A stretch of DNA of 64,000 nucleotides, taken from contig CM035313.1 in assembly GCA_002900995.3 (NCBI GenBank), positions 248,001 to 312,000 of the forward strand. The letters are read 5' to 3'. The position numbers were made by a program, and so were the translations under genes. Under the pieces are notes generated by a model. That model saw only the letters and a list, made by a program, of their open reading frames with translations, ran no database searches and was not told the DNA's origin. Shown in pieces: positions 21,421-33,649 of this stretch (position 1 is its first letter; each line of letters starts with the position of its first letter). Source of the DNA: Ganoderma boninense (taxonomy: Eukaryota; Basidiomycota; Agaricomycetes; Polyporales; Polyporaceae).

Positions 21421-24400
21421 TAATGTCACGGTGGATATCATCGCTCTCCGGCAGGGTCTGTCACGGTGCGGCGCACGCACGTATTGGTGACTCGTGAGCA
21501 CGAATCCCATCATCCAGCACCGCCGGATGCCTGTCTGACATCCACTCTTAGGACCTGAGTATCAGGCTAGATATCCGCGCTTAGGTACCTCGAACTCGGA
21601 TGGGAGTCGGGATCCTGAGGTTTGTCTAGATCACAGAGGACGAGCTACCCGTTGGTACCGCAGCCTCGAGTGGGGACTATCGCAAGCGTTGAAGTGGCAG
21701 AGGGGCCATCGACTAATCAGCCATGGTCGCTACAGCTACCACGCGACCTTGCGCTCCGCCACCCTGGACATTCGTCCATCCTGAGTCGGACGACTAGGTG
21801 GCGGGTGGGATATGGTTCCCAGGTTGCTGAGGAGAGATCGTCAACACCACGGCGGCCGTCGCATTCTCGAATCTGACTGCTACAGTGGGAGCTGGCGAAC
21901 AACATAACCGTTGTCGTTTCCCGTTAATGTTGTCCCCTACTTTATCATACATCTGTTTACGGGCTGAGCAGCCATCACGCACAAGCCGAGTGATAAGAAA
22001 TGTCATCATGGTCGAGTGGGCGCGCTCTAACGGACGCCGGAGACATCCTCGCGTCCATATACATGAGCGGAGGGAGAGTTCCCGAACCGTCGCCACGTCT
22101 ATGCTCCGCCCGGGCTCAGCGTCCTGCCAGCGCCCCTGGCCAGCATCTGACGAATCTACAGTATGTAGAGATTGGCAGAGACGATCGTGTCAGCACAAGC
22201 ACAGAAATGATAAGCTTACCGGAATAAAACCCCGTTCGTGCCGGCTTTGCACCAAGCAGCAACGCGCGGTTCCAAGCGTCGCGTTCGCTGCTTCCTTCCA
22301 GACCCCATGGGTCTCTGGTATTCCCGGTACGTCACGCATGCTTATGTTGGTGGGAAGAAATATATATTGACATTCCAGGAACATGAATGGTGCGGCTTAA
22401 TCAACAGTCCACGTACAACATGCTCGCGCCGCCGCCAGATTCGGTAGACGAGTCCGTCTCTATCTTCCAGCTTCGCGGAGTGAGTCCCCTCGCCTGGTGC
22501 TCGAGATCCGGACCCAGACGCTCGTGCTTCCATCGAAGCTCGGGTGCTCCCTGCTCAGCCACGTCCTATGACGTCCTCGAGCAGAGTGGACGTGTATGCC
22601 GGCTCGTCCCTCTCTCGGCTGCTCGACACAGAGTATCGCCCGGCCGGTAGAACTGAATGCGACTCACCTTTACATGTGATGAGCCTGGATCTCGACGGCG
22701 GGCTTGAGGACCGCGCAGCGGCCAGGCTCCAGGTAGATGTTGAGTGGCGACGTCTTGATGTCTGCTACCTCAGCTGTACGTCATGACGAGGACGCGTTCT
22801 GGCTCGTGGCTCGATGTATATTAGTTGGCGTAAGCTGGAGATCGTCTCCGCTTTGTGGGGGATATCCCGCCCGTTCAGGTCTTGGTCTGCACGATGATCG
22901 ATTCGAAGTTGACTTGACGGGGAAGTAAGGGCCGCCGTTCGACATTCCCGCTGACATCTTGCGCGATCGAAAACATTGGCGGTGCAAGGTGTTCCACGTC
23001 GAAAGGCTATCCGCGCCGCCGGCAAGAGTCCCGAGTGTCGCTTCATCCCATTGCCTTGAGACTTTACGTGGCCCGGGGTTGCTACTGTGTCCAGTATGCT
23101 AGTTGCTGCATCGCAGAGTCGTGATGGTCTGTGCGACCTTGCATCTTCGCCTCGTGGCCGCTTCTGACTGACTTGGCATCGTGTCGATATTCGTTGTTGC
23201 CGCATACAGCGAGTGAGCCGGGCTTGGTTGCCGCGTTCGTCGAATTATACTGACATCGCACAAAGTCCGACCTTGATGATACGGAGTGTGTTCGTCGCGA
23301 TGGTGAACGAGGAGCCTGTGAATGCAGGTTGGAACACGTACGGAAGGATGGAGCTCCAGTGATCGTCATCGCGAGCACTTACTCGAGCGACACCGCATTG
23401 CACCATGATTCCTTGCCCCTGTCGTCAGCGGCTCTCTCCGCACCGATATCGAGACCCGTCTGTCTCCATATCCATGGTGGGGATGCACCATCCAGACAAC
23501 AACGTTACGTTGAAGCGACGGCGGATGTCCAGTGGCATAGCACCCCTGTGCCACGGTATTCACGCCCGCTCTCGATATTCGTGTTGTTCGACCTCGAGCA
23601 GGCTGCATACATATTGGTCTCCACGCATCGTGGGAAGCGCCTGCCCCACAGGGTTGCTTATGGACATGGATTGCGGGCGCCGGTCGCCATGTTCTGAGGA
23701 CATAATGCAAGCGCATTTCATGCGATTTGTTCAACCTCGCCGAAGGTCCGCGAGACCGAGTGTGTTCGTCCGCGAGGCGAGCATGGAACTGTATAAACGT
23801 GCGTCAGAACGCGACTTACTTGTGCGGAGCCAACGCATCGCGTCGTAGGTGTCCACGTACCGCTCCGACAACCGTCGCGTACCTTCTTCGAGCCCCGCCT
23901 ATGTCTGGGGTGTGGATTTGGAGCCCGCATACGCCTTCCCGACAACTTTAACCATGCGTGATTGCGCGGCCTTGGGTGTCGCCGGTACGTGCCTGTTGAA
24001 TGAACTTGCGCCCTCGTCCTCTCGTCGACAATCAGAGTATGCATAGTTCGTGGTGACCCAGCATTGAACATCTCTGGCGTATTCCTCTCCGTCCCTGCGA
24101 GGTCCCGAACAGCGGGTCAGACGTGGATTGTCCGTACCCGCATAAAACAGCATGATTTACAGACCGCTTACCTCTCGGGTTGACTGCGGCAATGATGGTG
24201 CTGTCGTCCTAACATATTTATCCGGCCGCAGGAAGGCACAAATTGCCCTTTGTGTCGTTCCGCGGGCATCTGTCGGTTCACGGCGTGCGAGGCTGGGTTT
24301 GCTTGTGCAGGAGATGGCGTTCGCATCCGCATCCTGGTCGGCTCAGGTCGCTTTCAGTGGACAGGGTTCATGGTACTGTCTACGGGGAGCATCAGACAAA

Positions 24401-25130
24401 AGCTCCGTGACGTCAAATCAACGTGAAACGAGGCAGAACTCACATCCTGGACTACGGACTGTAGCGCTGTCTTGACGGACCGTGCTCGACGTCGACGCCA
24501 GTGTTGCCGATAGTCGCTGCTCTGGGCTTGGCACTCCGGTGCTATGGAAGCGATAGTATCAGGACGAGACCACGAGGGAGAATACGAAGGTAGCGCTTAC
24601 CGGATAGCAGTGCGCCAGAGCAGTGTCTGACCAGGGAGCGCAATCTCAGTGGGGCAATCGTCCCTGAGGGGTGCAATCGGACAGAGGCAACGAAGAGAAA
24701 CCAAGTGTTAGCGTAGGATTCAATGCAGCGAGACAGGATGGGGTATAGCTTACTCTGAAGCATCTCCCGGGAATCTGCCGTGGATGCACCGTGCTAAGTT
24801 TGCGAGAGTGTGCCTGATGATGATCGTCGAACCGTGGTTGAAAGATTTGCGAAACCGCCTGTGCCATATAAGACTTCGCAGCACATGCTTCCAGCTGGAC
24901 AAGAGTCGACTAAAGGGGAACGCCAGGCCGCCTGCTGCAAGGCACGCTAACGGCGACAAAGTGAGTCAGTGCAGACGAACGAGCGGGCTGAAAGGGGAGA
25001 CTGGGGAAGCAAGGACCCAAAGGCCAAGTGCCGAGCGCGGAGCAGGAAAACGGAATCCACAGCCAAGACAAGACAACCACACACGAGAGGACGGCCGTGT
25101 ACAGGCCCCACTCCGGCCGTATCGATGTCG
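21421..25130. other. Degenerate region without a supportable gene
   Basis: Open frames here are under about 170 codons, change strand often, have no family motif and no consistent splice sites. One isolated CCCGGCCGG word lies at 22639. I see nothing that can be called a gene. Confidence 0.5.
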
Positions 25131-25249
25131 TGGATGAGGTCAGAGAAGCGACTCGATCAGGCTGCCTGGCACATCTCTGCCTGCACGGAGCACGCGGTCC
25201 GGCTTTTCCGGCGCCCTGTCTCCTGGCCGTCTCGGCGAGTTCTGCGGCC

Positions 25250-25850
25250 CATCCGTGTTGAATACCGTTCCTATCTGCGGCCGACGGCGATGCGAGTATT
25301 CCTCCAAACTTGCGAGCACCATATCGGCCGTGGGATACCATCGCCGCCTTCAACCCGACCAGCGGAAGCACGCGGCGTCCACCACTCCTTCTGGTATCTG
25401 GGTCCTGTTCGTGGCTCAACATGGGTGCCGCGCGAAGATCGAGGACATGCTCACGCACATGGGTGAGGGTGCGCAACGTCTCCTTCTCGCCCGACCGGAC
25501 GCTCGTCCTCGGAGTCTCTGCGGCTGCTTCAAGTGCAAAACGTGGTATGCAACTTCTACGGTGTCGAATGCTTCAAGCTCACGGGTCGCGCGGATACCGG
25601 GTTCTCGTGGACCAGATCCGGATGGTGCGAGTGCGACTCGGAGGCGACGTCGGCTGGGCACCGTGCGGCGATCGAGCACGTCGCGTTCTCTCTCCAGCCG
25701 GGATGGGAGGACGTTGGTTTTGGGCCCGAGGGGCAGGACGGTCATCTTCCGGCCGATGCGGAATGTCGTTCCAGCGGAAGAGTTGTCTCTAGAGGCTGCG
25801 AGAGGTATGTGTCTTGTCGCCGCATGCATATGTAGCTCGAATACATGCGT
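25250..25850 (+). pseudogene. WD40 gene relic (third copy)
   Basis: Fragments in shifting frames read TIAAFNPTSG, VRNVSFSPDRTLVLGVS and, further on, a degraded equivalent of HVAFSPDGRT, matching in order the relics at 2.1-2.4 kb and 37.8-38.3 kb. There is no F-box or LRR part here. Like the relic ending at 20220, it is followed by the duplicated flank. Confidence 0.55.
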
Positions 25851-25899
25851 GCGTCGATTGGCAGGCCCATGTGCGGGACCAGTCCACTGGCGCTTATGC

Positions 25900-27100
25900 A
25901 CACCAAAGCACAGCTCGCGGCTGGCCCTCGGACATGTCTCCTTCCTCTCGCCACCTCCTCGCGCTCTCTTGCACATTCGAGTCCCGTGTTGCGCTCTACG
26001 TCTGCCTCTACTCCTGTCCGCCCTCGGCCCTCGGCACCTTGAACAGCCCCTCGATGTCGGCCCCTATCGCCGCAGTCACCCTCGGAGTTCGGTGGCAGCT
26101 GGCAAACCCAAGAACCGGTGGCGGTTCTCCCTGCACTCGCCCGCTAGCATCGGCACTTCTGGATATCGGAGCCAACGAGATATCGCACAGGTGAGTCTCC
26201 CCTACATCAATCCGCCTTGCCCATCTCCCGGTCGAGTGCTCTGCCGGCTCGTCCGCCTCGAACGTCTCCGTCTGCCATTCGACATTCGCGCGACCATCTC
26301 GCATACCTCCCATCAATATCTAGAGCCAGCTCCCCTTGGCGGATCCGGCGGACCGGTCTCTCGAATGCGCAGGCTGGCAATGACATTCGCGGAGAGGGCT
26401 CGGAGTGCGGCATGCGTGGTGGTGCGTCCCTGCCCATTCCCTCCTTTCGCTCGCCGGCCAAAGAGGTGCAAGGTGAGTTCGCCGTCCTACGTACGTGTCC
26501 GAGCGCGATCCGTGTCCGCCGTCTTCGCCCTGCCTTCGAGCTCAGCCTCATTCTGAAGAGTCACGAAACAAGGTACGTACCTCGACATCCGCAACTGTGC
26601 ACGAAGCCTGGTCTTGCATCGCAAATCCTGCACAAGTGTCCCGCCGGCATCCAGCTGCATCGCGGCGACGGCGAATCAGCGGAGTGTGCGAGTCTCACCG
26701 GGTCCACCTTCACCACCGCCGATGCATGCACTGGCATTCGTGTTCGCGGAGAGGTCTAGATCTCTGAACGCGAGACGTCAGAGCCGTGCACCTGCTCGCT
26801 GACGACATTGGTCCCAGGTGAGTCCACCGCCGGGTGTGCTCGGTCCGTATGCCTCGGCAGCCAAGGGTCACCGTGGAGCCATGTTTGCAGTAGGAACTCG
26901 GGTGACTGGGAGGCGACTGTTGTGGGTAAAATGGAAGCAGAATCTCTGCGCCATGCAAGTCCGAGAGAACATCTGTGTTGCCCCACGCCGACTTCCGGCT
27001 GTGTTGCCCCACGGCGGCTTCCGGGGCGTTCCCTTTGTCAGGCGTCGCAACCTCCACCAGAGCCCTCGGCCCGCCTTTGACTTTGACGGCGACGACACGT
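25900..27100. repeat. Segmental duplication copy B (WD40 relic 3' flank)
   Basis: Partner of 20280-21420. Both copies lie downstream of a WD40 relic, so relic and flank were copied together. The copies have many indels, so the event is old. Confidence 0.45.
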
Positions 27101-30088
27101 CAATGTCCTGATATTGGGAGCACCACTCGACTGTTCCCTGCCCTGCCGCTGCGTGTTGCGGAGGGCGCCTCCCTGCGAAGGCCTAACGGATCGCTCGAAA
27201 GTCCAGGTGGCAACTTCTCTCACTTCCCACGTCCGACTTCTCCTAGACGTGCGTCGCAGCGTCGTCCTTCGTGCTTCCAAGGGTAGGACGGAAGAGCTGA
27301 GATGCCCCGTACGTGAGAGTGGTGTACGACACTGACGTGGCGTGAGCTTGCAGTCGGGCTCTCCGAGGTTTGTGGCGGCGCGGTGGTGCAGGAAACTCGG
27401 GAGGAATACGAAAGGGACCGGAGAAGAAATCGGGGTCCTGGAAGGCAAACGCATTGTCCAGCCGAGAAATAGGTGCCAATGCCTGATCCCGTCCCAGGGG
27501 TTTGGAAGCATCACTGATCAGACGCATGCTCTTCGACTCGAATCGACAGCACGGCTATCGCCCGCTCTCGTGTCGCGCTGCTGCGGGTGTGTGCGTCGTC
27601 ACTTTTGTGGGGAGGCCGTTCACAGGAATGTTCCGCTCTTGCGGCGTCGGGAGGAGCGTCGAGGATAGACGTACCATATCTCCGAACCGGATGCGGACGA
27701 TCCCTCCTCGCCCTCAGCCGCCTCCACGTCTCCCTGGAATGGTGCAGCCTAGCCTCGTGCGCCCTATTCGTGACCGACAACGCGCGCCAGCCAATTTGCG
27801 GGCGGGGTCCCGGCCATCACAATGCGAGCAAGGCGTGCGCTATCTCCTTCCGCCGCTCCGGTTTCCACCACCTCACGACGTGCCGCATGGCAGGACCGCC
27901 CATGATGTTCTCACTTGGGGGCCACCCGGTGGGGAAATCCAAGTGGTCTGGAGCAGAGTTATGTCGTACACCGAGGATAAGTAAGGCCAGTAGATGCCGA
28001 GATCGAGGATGTGGGCTGTGAACGGGACAGTCCGAAGGGTTGAGCTCAGGCGTGAGCCAGCCCGTGAAGATCGCGGATCATGTCAGTCCTAGTGAAGGCC
28101 GAACAGGAAGTACTGAGATAGCTGCATATAAGGGAATATGTCGAGAAAGGATGCTTGCATGTCGGTACGGTATCCGACGATCACGCAATTTGCCAACGTG
28201 GATGTAGACGTTGCGGATATGAGAGACTGGAAAAGGAGGAAAGAAGATGAGGCAGGATACACGTGAAGGATGTTGTCGAAGGTAAAATGGTGGGAGTACC
28301 GTCCGAGTACGTACTTGAGGAAGTCCCAACGTCGCGTGCCAGTGAGAGCCTTGCTACAGGGATCCATACAGGTCTCGATGTGATGCCGTATTGCGGCGCA
28401 AGCCTCCAGGACTGACGAGGATTGGGATTCAAGGCGACCAGATCAGAAAACCAGGCAGAGGGACAGAGTAGAGTCCGACATAGAGGTTGGTGGACCCAGA
28501 TGAGGAGCATTCGAACCTTCGAAGGAAGCGGACGACTCCAGAGAATCAGAGGCAGAGATCCTGGAGACTGGGGGTTCATGGGAGCAGTTGAACGGCAGCG
28601 GGGTATACTCACCTTAGCTGAATCTGCCATAACTTTATGCACGATGCACGCTGCATGCTGTCTCCTCATTCCCGGCAGTACCTCTGCGAAAATCGGGTGG
28701 ATGGAGGAGTGAGATTATTAACAGGCTGAAACATTCGACAGATGTTGGCAGCGTACCTGAGAGCGAGTAGAGCGTGAATGATGTCCTTTCGCGTAACTGC
28801 AGTGACATGGAGCTGGAGGCTTTGAGATATATGGCATCTGTGGCATCCATTGCAGAGAAGATGAACAAGATGTATGTCGAGCTGGAGATGGGTTCGAGCA
28901 GCAGGCAGAGCGCAGCCGCAGTGCACAGGCATGTATTTGGCCTTGTTTGCCGACCTCTAGGCGCTTGCCATTGTCCCACTGTCGCCCTCGCGATTGCGTC
29001 GTCGTACGTCCGCTCTCCATGTCGCCCCATCCAAGGTATTGCCTCCTCCATTAGAATGATACACAGCTCTAGTTTTGCTCACTGTCCTATCCAGCCCGCC
29101 GCTGATGCTACCAATCAAGTCCGAAGGAGCGTGCCGAGCTGCGAAACTAGCAGTGTAGCACACTGAACCTGGATCCTTGGGACGTCTGCCGCACCACGAC
29201 AGACTGAACCGCTTGCTCCGACATCCGCTCAGGGAAGGGCAACTTGAAACGACATCGGCCCCGTCTCAAGACGCGACTCCTTTCCATTATTCCAGGGGCT
29301 GCACCAGCCGCTCCATCCACGCGGAACAGTCGCGCTCGAGCTCGCGCAGGTGTACGCGAGATGCGTAGGACGACGGTGTTCCTTTTGAGGACACTCCGAT
29401 ACAGCATGTTCAAGAGGCACGGTTGAGGGGCGGCGGTAGAGGATAGTGGCTCGCGGTGGATGTAGCTAGCGGAATGAAGGCAAGGGTGTGGTGCGGAGGA
29501 CCGTACGCGCTGCGAGGGACATCCAGCGTGGACAGGAGGGGATGTTTGTGGGTGCGTCTGCTCGACGACCGTTTCATGACTGGTACTGACATCCCCAACA
29601 ACAGATACTCTGTCGAAGTTGTTCCAAACATCCATGCCAGCTTGATGCATGTTAGATCTCGTTGTCCCCGCATCCAACGCTGAATTCTGTCAAGTGTACA
29701 TTTGTAGATCAATTCAATCTCGAATCATAGCTGTCAACAGAAGCGAGTACATCATATCTACCAGACGTTCTGACCATATCGACCTCGGCGTATCCTACAC
29801 ATCAAAATTTTCGAATCCCCGGAACATTCGTAAATAAGGGTGCGCAATTCTGAGTCTCCACACCATCGTACAAGCAGCTCATATTCCAAAATCAATCTGG
29901 TCTTCCGAAACACAACCTCTTCGACAACCAAGAACACTCTCGACCTCAAGACAGGGCCATGAAGGAGTGATCTTCATAACGGTGTCGCACCGCCAGCTTC
30001 GTCCCGAACTTCGCACACTTCTCGCAGACCTTCTTCGCGCCACTTGCGACCTGTAGTGCAGCCCGACGGGCTCCCTTGGCGATCGTCT
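27101..30088. other. Degenerate region; weak minus-strand exon-like series at 28.1-29.05 kb
   Basis: On the minus strand several open blocks are separated by GT-AG-compatible gaps (for example reading MDATDAIYLKASSSMSLQL, MRRQHAACIVHKVMADSAK, IETCMDPCSKALTGTRRWDF), which could be a decayed multi-exon gene. The family is not recognised and the frames do not join cleanly. The remaining sequence shows nothing supportable. Confidence 0.25.
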
Positions 30089-30764
30089 TCAACGCCTTTG
30101 GAATCTGTTCATCGCGTTCACCAGCAGTTTAAGCTGAAACCGGGACAGTCTGCTCACCAATTCTCTCCACTCTCCGGAACTGCCTTGAGGTACTTTGGGA
30201 TGATCCGCGTCAACGTGAGCCACATTTCCTCCCAGCCTTTGTTCGTGTTCTTCAGCAGCGCGCTCGGGCGTGTTCGCGGCCGGGTCCATCGGCGACGTGG
30301 TCGCAGAGACATCAGAGTGCTCCGCATTCTCCCGCTCTGCACCTGTCTGCATCGCTTGCGCCCTCTCCGCGCCATCCACGTTCTCCTGAGCTGCGCGACG
30401 GAGTTCCTCAGGGGAGGGTGACGGCGCGAGGGATGCCTCTGCTGCACGTTCCACGGAGGCACCCGAAGAGACCACTTCTTCCAAACTCATCCGAGTTGAG
30501 ACGTCGCCTGCGCCCATGACGGGTATGACAGCCGTGGCCATGGATTCCCTGGAGCTCGAGTCTGAAGTCGAACTCCCATCCTCATCGCCTGCTACCACGC
30601 TCTCGCCGCCCTCCTCGGAGGGGGTTTGGGAAGGTCTGTGCGAACGTGGTCCCTGACTTATGGCTTCCAGCCCTCGTCTGGGTTCGTCGGCAACACAGTA
30701 GAGGAGGCTGGTGGCCTCGTCCAGCGCGGAGACACGCGAGTCCACGGTGTCGCCTGGATCCGCA
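30089..30764 (-). pseudogene. Frame-shifted C-terminal extension of the F-box/WD40 gene
   Basis: Downstream of the stop of the F-box/WD40 frame, another minus-strand frame stays open to 30089 and encodes a disordered Glu/Ser-rich tail ending LVNAMNRFQRR. It repeats motifs of the preceding tail: DVSTRM here against DVSTQM there, and ENVDGAERAQAM here against ENVYGAERAQAM in the overlap. I infer an internal tandem duplication of the tail followed by a frameshift near 30800, or an unrecognised splice. Confidence 0.45.
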
Positions 30765-33627
30765 TCAGTTGGCATCGCCTGTGCTCTCTCTGCGCCGTAC
30801 ACGTTCTCGATGGGATTCCTCGGAGTATGGCAGCTGCTCGAAGAATGCGGCTGCTTCGTGTCCCACAGAGGTACCAGTCGAGATAGTTCCCCCGGAATTC
30901 ATCTGAGTTGAGACGTCGTCAACGAGGATCGGCGTGGCCACGGGGGTCGGAGGTGTCGTGTCCCTGGGGAGTGAACGGGCGATCAACATCCTATGGCTGT
31001 TGCCAGCCATTGAAGTCTCGGAGCCCTCCATATTCTCCTGCTCAATGGATGGACCAGCAGGCACATGAGAATTTCCCAGTTCCCTCCAGCGTCCAGAATG
31101 TCCTCGGTTCTCGCATCCTTCATAACTCCGGTCTGGGCTGCTGTCGACACATTCGGGTTCATTGGCATTGTAGTGCATTGGTGGTATGGAGTTGGCAAAG
31201 GGTGTGGAAGAGGACTCTTCTTCCTTGACAATGTCATGCATATGCCACATGAGGACCCTCGCATTGTCATCTCCAGACCACAGTGTCTTCCCATCTATAG
31301 AGAAAGCCACATGCCGTACCCATGAGCCCTCATGCTCTGTGAGTGTTGCTATTGATGATCCATCCCTGGTTCTCCACAAGCGCAGTGTGCCATCTAATGA
31401 CCCTGATGCCACATATTTTCCACAAGGTGAAAAACAGACTCTGAGAACTCTTCTATGGTGGCCTGCAAGCTCAAACAGCTCTGCACCAGAGCATGCATCC
31501 CACAGCTTCATCACGCCATCCTGAGACACAGTCACAACCAGTGCACCATCCAGTGAGAATGCAGCTTCTGATAGCTTGTCCAATGGTGCCAAGACAACTA
31601 GTTCTTCTCCTGTGTTGATATCCATAACTTTGACCATGTCTTCTTCAGCAACAAGAAGGTGTAAGCTGCTTGAGTCAACTGAGGTGCAGTGGAGCATAGG
31701 AATAGTCTGAAATGATTTGTGTAGGGTTTTAGAAGGAATGTTCCAGAGGAAGTGACCATTGTAGGACCCATAGACAAGCCAATGGCTATCAGGAGAGAAT
31801 TTGACATAGATGTCTTGAACTCCACATTCCAGGATGTGGATTTGGTAGAATGAATGGGTGTCCCAGAGTCGTACAGTGTGGTCTTTGGCAATAGACCCAA
31901 TCATGTTGCTACAGGGAGACCACACACAACAAGTGATAGGGCTAGTATGCCCTTCAAGTGTGGCAATGTTGCGGAAGCCTTCAGCTAGGTCCCAGATTTT
32001 GATTTTGTAATCAAGGCCACCAGAAGCAAGATATTGGCCATCTAGAGAGAATGCGAGAGAGTTGACAGGTTTGTACCTGTGAGCAGCCCATTGATGGATG
32101 ATGGTAGCATTGGAACTGTCCCAGACAATAATAGAGGAGTCTGAAGATGCAGTTGCTACCCACTTTCCATTAGGAGAGACTGCAAGATCCAGTACAGCAC
32201 CATCATGCCCTGCTCCAGGATTAGCTGTATACACTGTAGGTAGTTTCATTTTTGCATCTGAGATGTGGGAGAAACATTATTCACCTTTTTGCTCTGTGAC
32301 CATCAATGCCTCATGGTTGGCCAGCTCAGAAAAGTGCTCTCTGAGCTTTGGGATCCAGAACAGTTTTGCATTAGCATATAGGCTATGGTATCTCCACACT
32401 CCCTGGGCTTTGGAGAACCTCTTCAAGGTCTGGTCTAGCTCTTTGCATTGTTTTGAACCAGCTTCACTATTAAGAGTGTCCATCATGTCGTAAATGTTGA
32501 CAGGTTGAAATTGGACTGTGACATCCTGGAGTGTTGAGGAAGGGAACTCCTTCAGGAGCACAATAGCACAGGTGATGTTTTCAGTTCTAAAAGATGATTC
32601 TAGAACCAGAGATTGCAGTTGGGGCCAGGCAAATGTGTTTGAAAGGCTGTATAATTTGTATGCTATAATACAAATTGATGTTATATATAAGTAATGCCGA
32701 GCAGCGAGCACAGCTATAAAGGTTGAAAAACCTACATGAGATAGTAAGGGCTTTTACAGTGGGCTGTATCAATCCTGAATCCAAAAGCAGTGCCACCACA
32801 GTTGGAGTGGGGGAAGATCCTTCTTCCATATCATTCAAAATATTGCCTTTAAGAGAAACCTTGTAAGTAAAAATTCCATGTTTCAGCTATGGTCTCCACT
32901 ATTAGTACAACAACATACTCACAGTGTGTAGGTGTAGCCGCTTAGACATATGTTGTTTCAGCACATGGAGAGCTGCTTGACCTCCCTCTGATTGGATGTC
33001 AACGTCATCACAGACAAGCTCCCTAAGGTTGGGGAATGTCAAGAGGATTCGAGCGAAATCGGGGTAGGTGCGGAAGGCAATCTGGCGAAAATGGAGGGCT
33101 TGAATGTGCATGCCAAAGAGCCTGGAGCATTTGAGGGCAGACTGGTTCAGGGGTGTGACAAGCGTCATGGGCCTTTTCCATGAGGTACGTGTGAATTCCA
33201 ATTTCGACAGATTAGGGAGGATGCTGAGGAGGGGGAAGGGAGCAAAGTCCTCTGGACGGACAGCGATGGAACGGACAAGAGGCTTGAGGTGCGGTTTGGC
33301 CTTGACGAAGTCACAGAAGTCGAAGATATCAACCCTGTACTTGAAGCGAACATCGGCGACGAGTAGACACAGCGCACGGGGACGGAGATCGTGGCAGGTG
33401 AGGGAGAAGTTGTGCAGGGACTCGGGATCGTCACCACAATGCCCGATGACCCTCTCGATAACCTCCCAAGGCAGCGAGGGGGAGCAGCTAGCGAAATCGG
33501 TGGGATGGGTAGAGGAAGCGGATGGGGTCACGGTTTGCGAGATATCGTCCGCATCCGATGGGGACTGCATGGGAGTGGTGGAGATGATGGTAGACAGCGG
33601 GATATTGGGCTCGTTAGAGGCAAGCAT
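30765..33627 (-). CDS. F-box/LRR/WD40-repeat protein
   Basis: Exons 32923-33627, 32736-32859, 32285-32662 and 30765-32257 join in phase to 899 aa. The F-box is near residues 40-80 (SLPWEVIERVIGHCGDD, then SLTCHDLRPRAL). LRR-like strands follow (LPNLSKLEFTR, FPNLRELVCDDVDI), then seven or eight WD40 repeats (VNSLAFSLDGQYLASGG, RVCFSPCGKYVASGSLDG, HVAFSIDGKTLWSGDD) and a disordered tail. F-box proteins are substrate receptors of SCF ubiquitin ligases, with WD40 repeats usually binding substrate. The start is chosen at MLASNEPN. The third intron would be only 27 nt; without it the frame stops. Codon use is AT-richer than in neighbouring genes. Three relics of the same family lie in this window. 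Confidence 0.75.
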
Positions 33628-33649
33628 AGCTGGTTGATGTGAGGAATGA

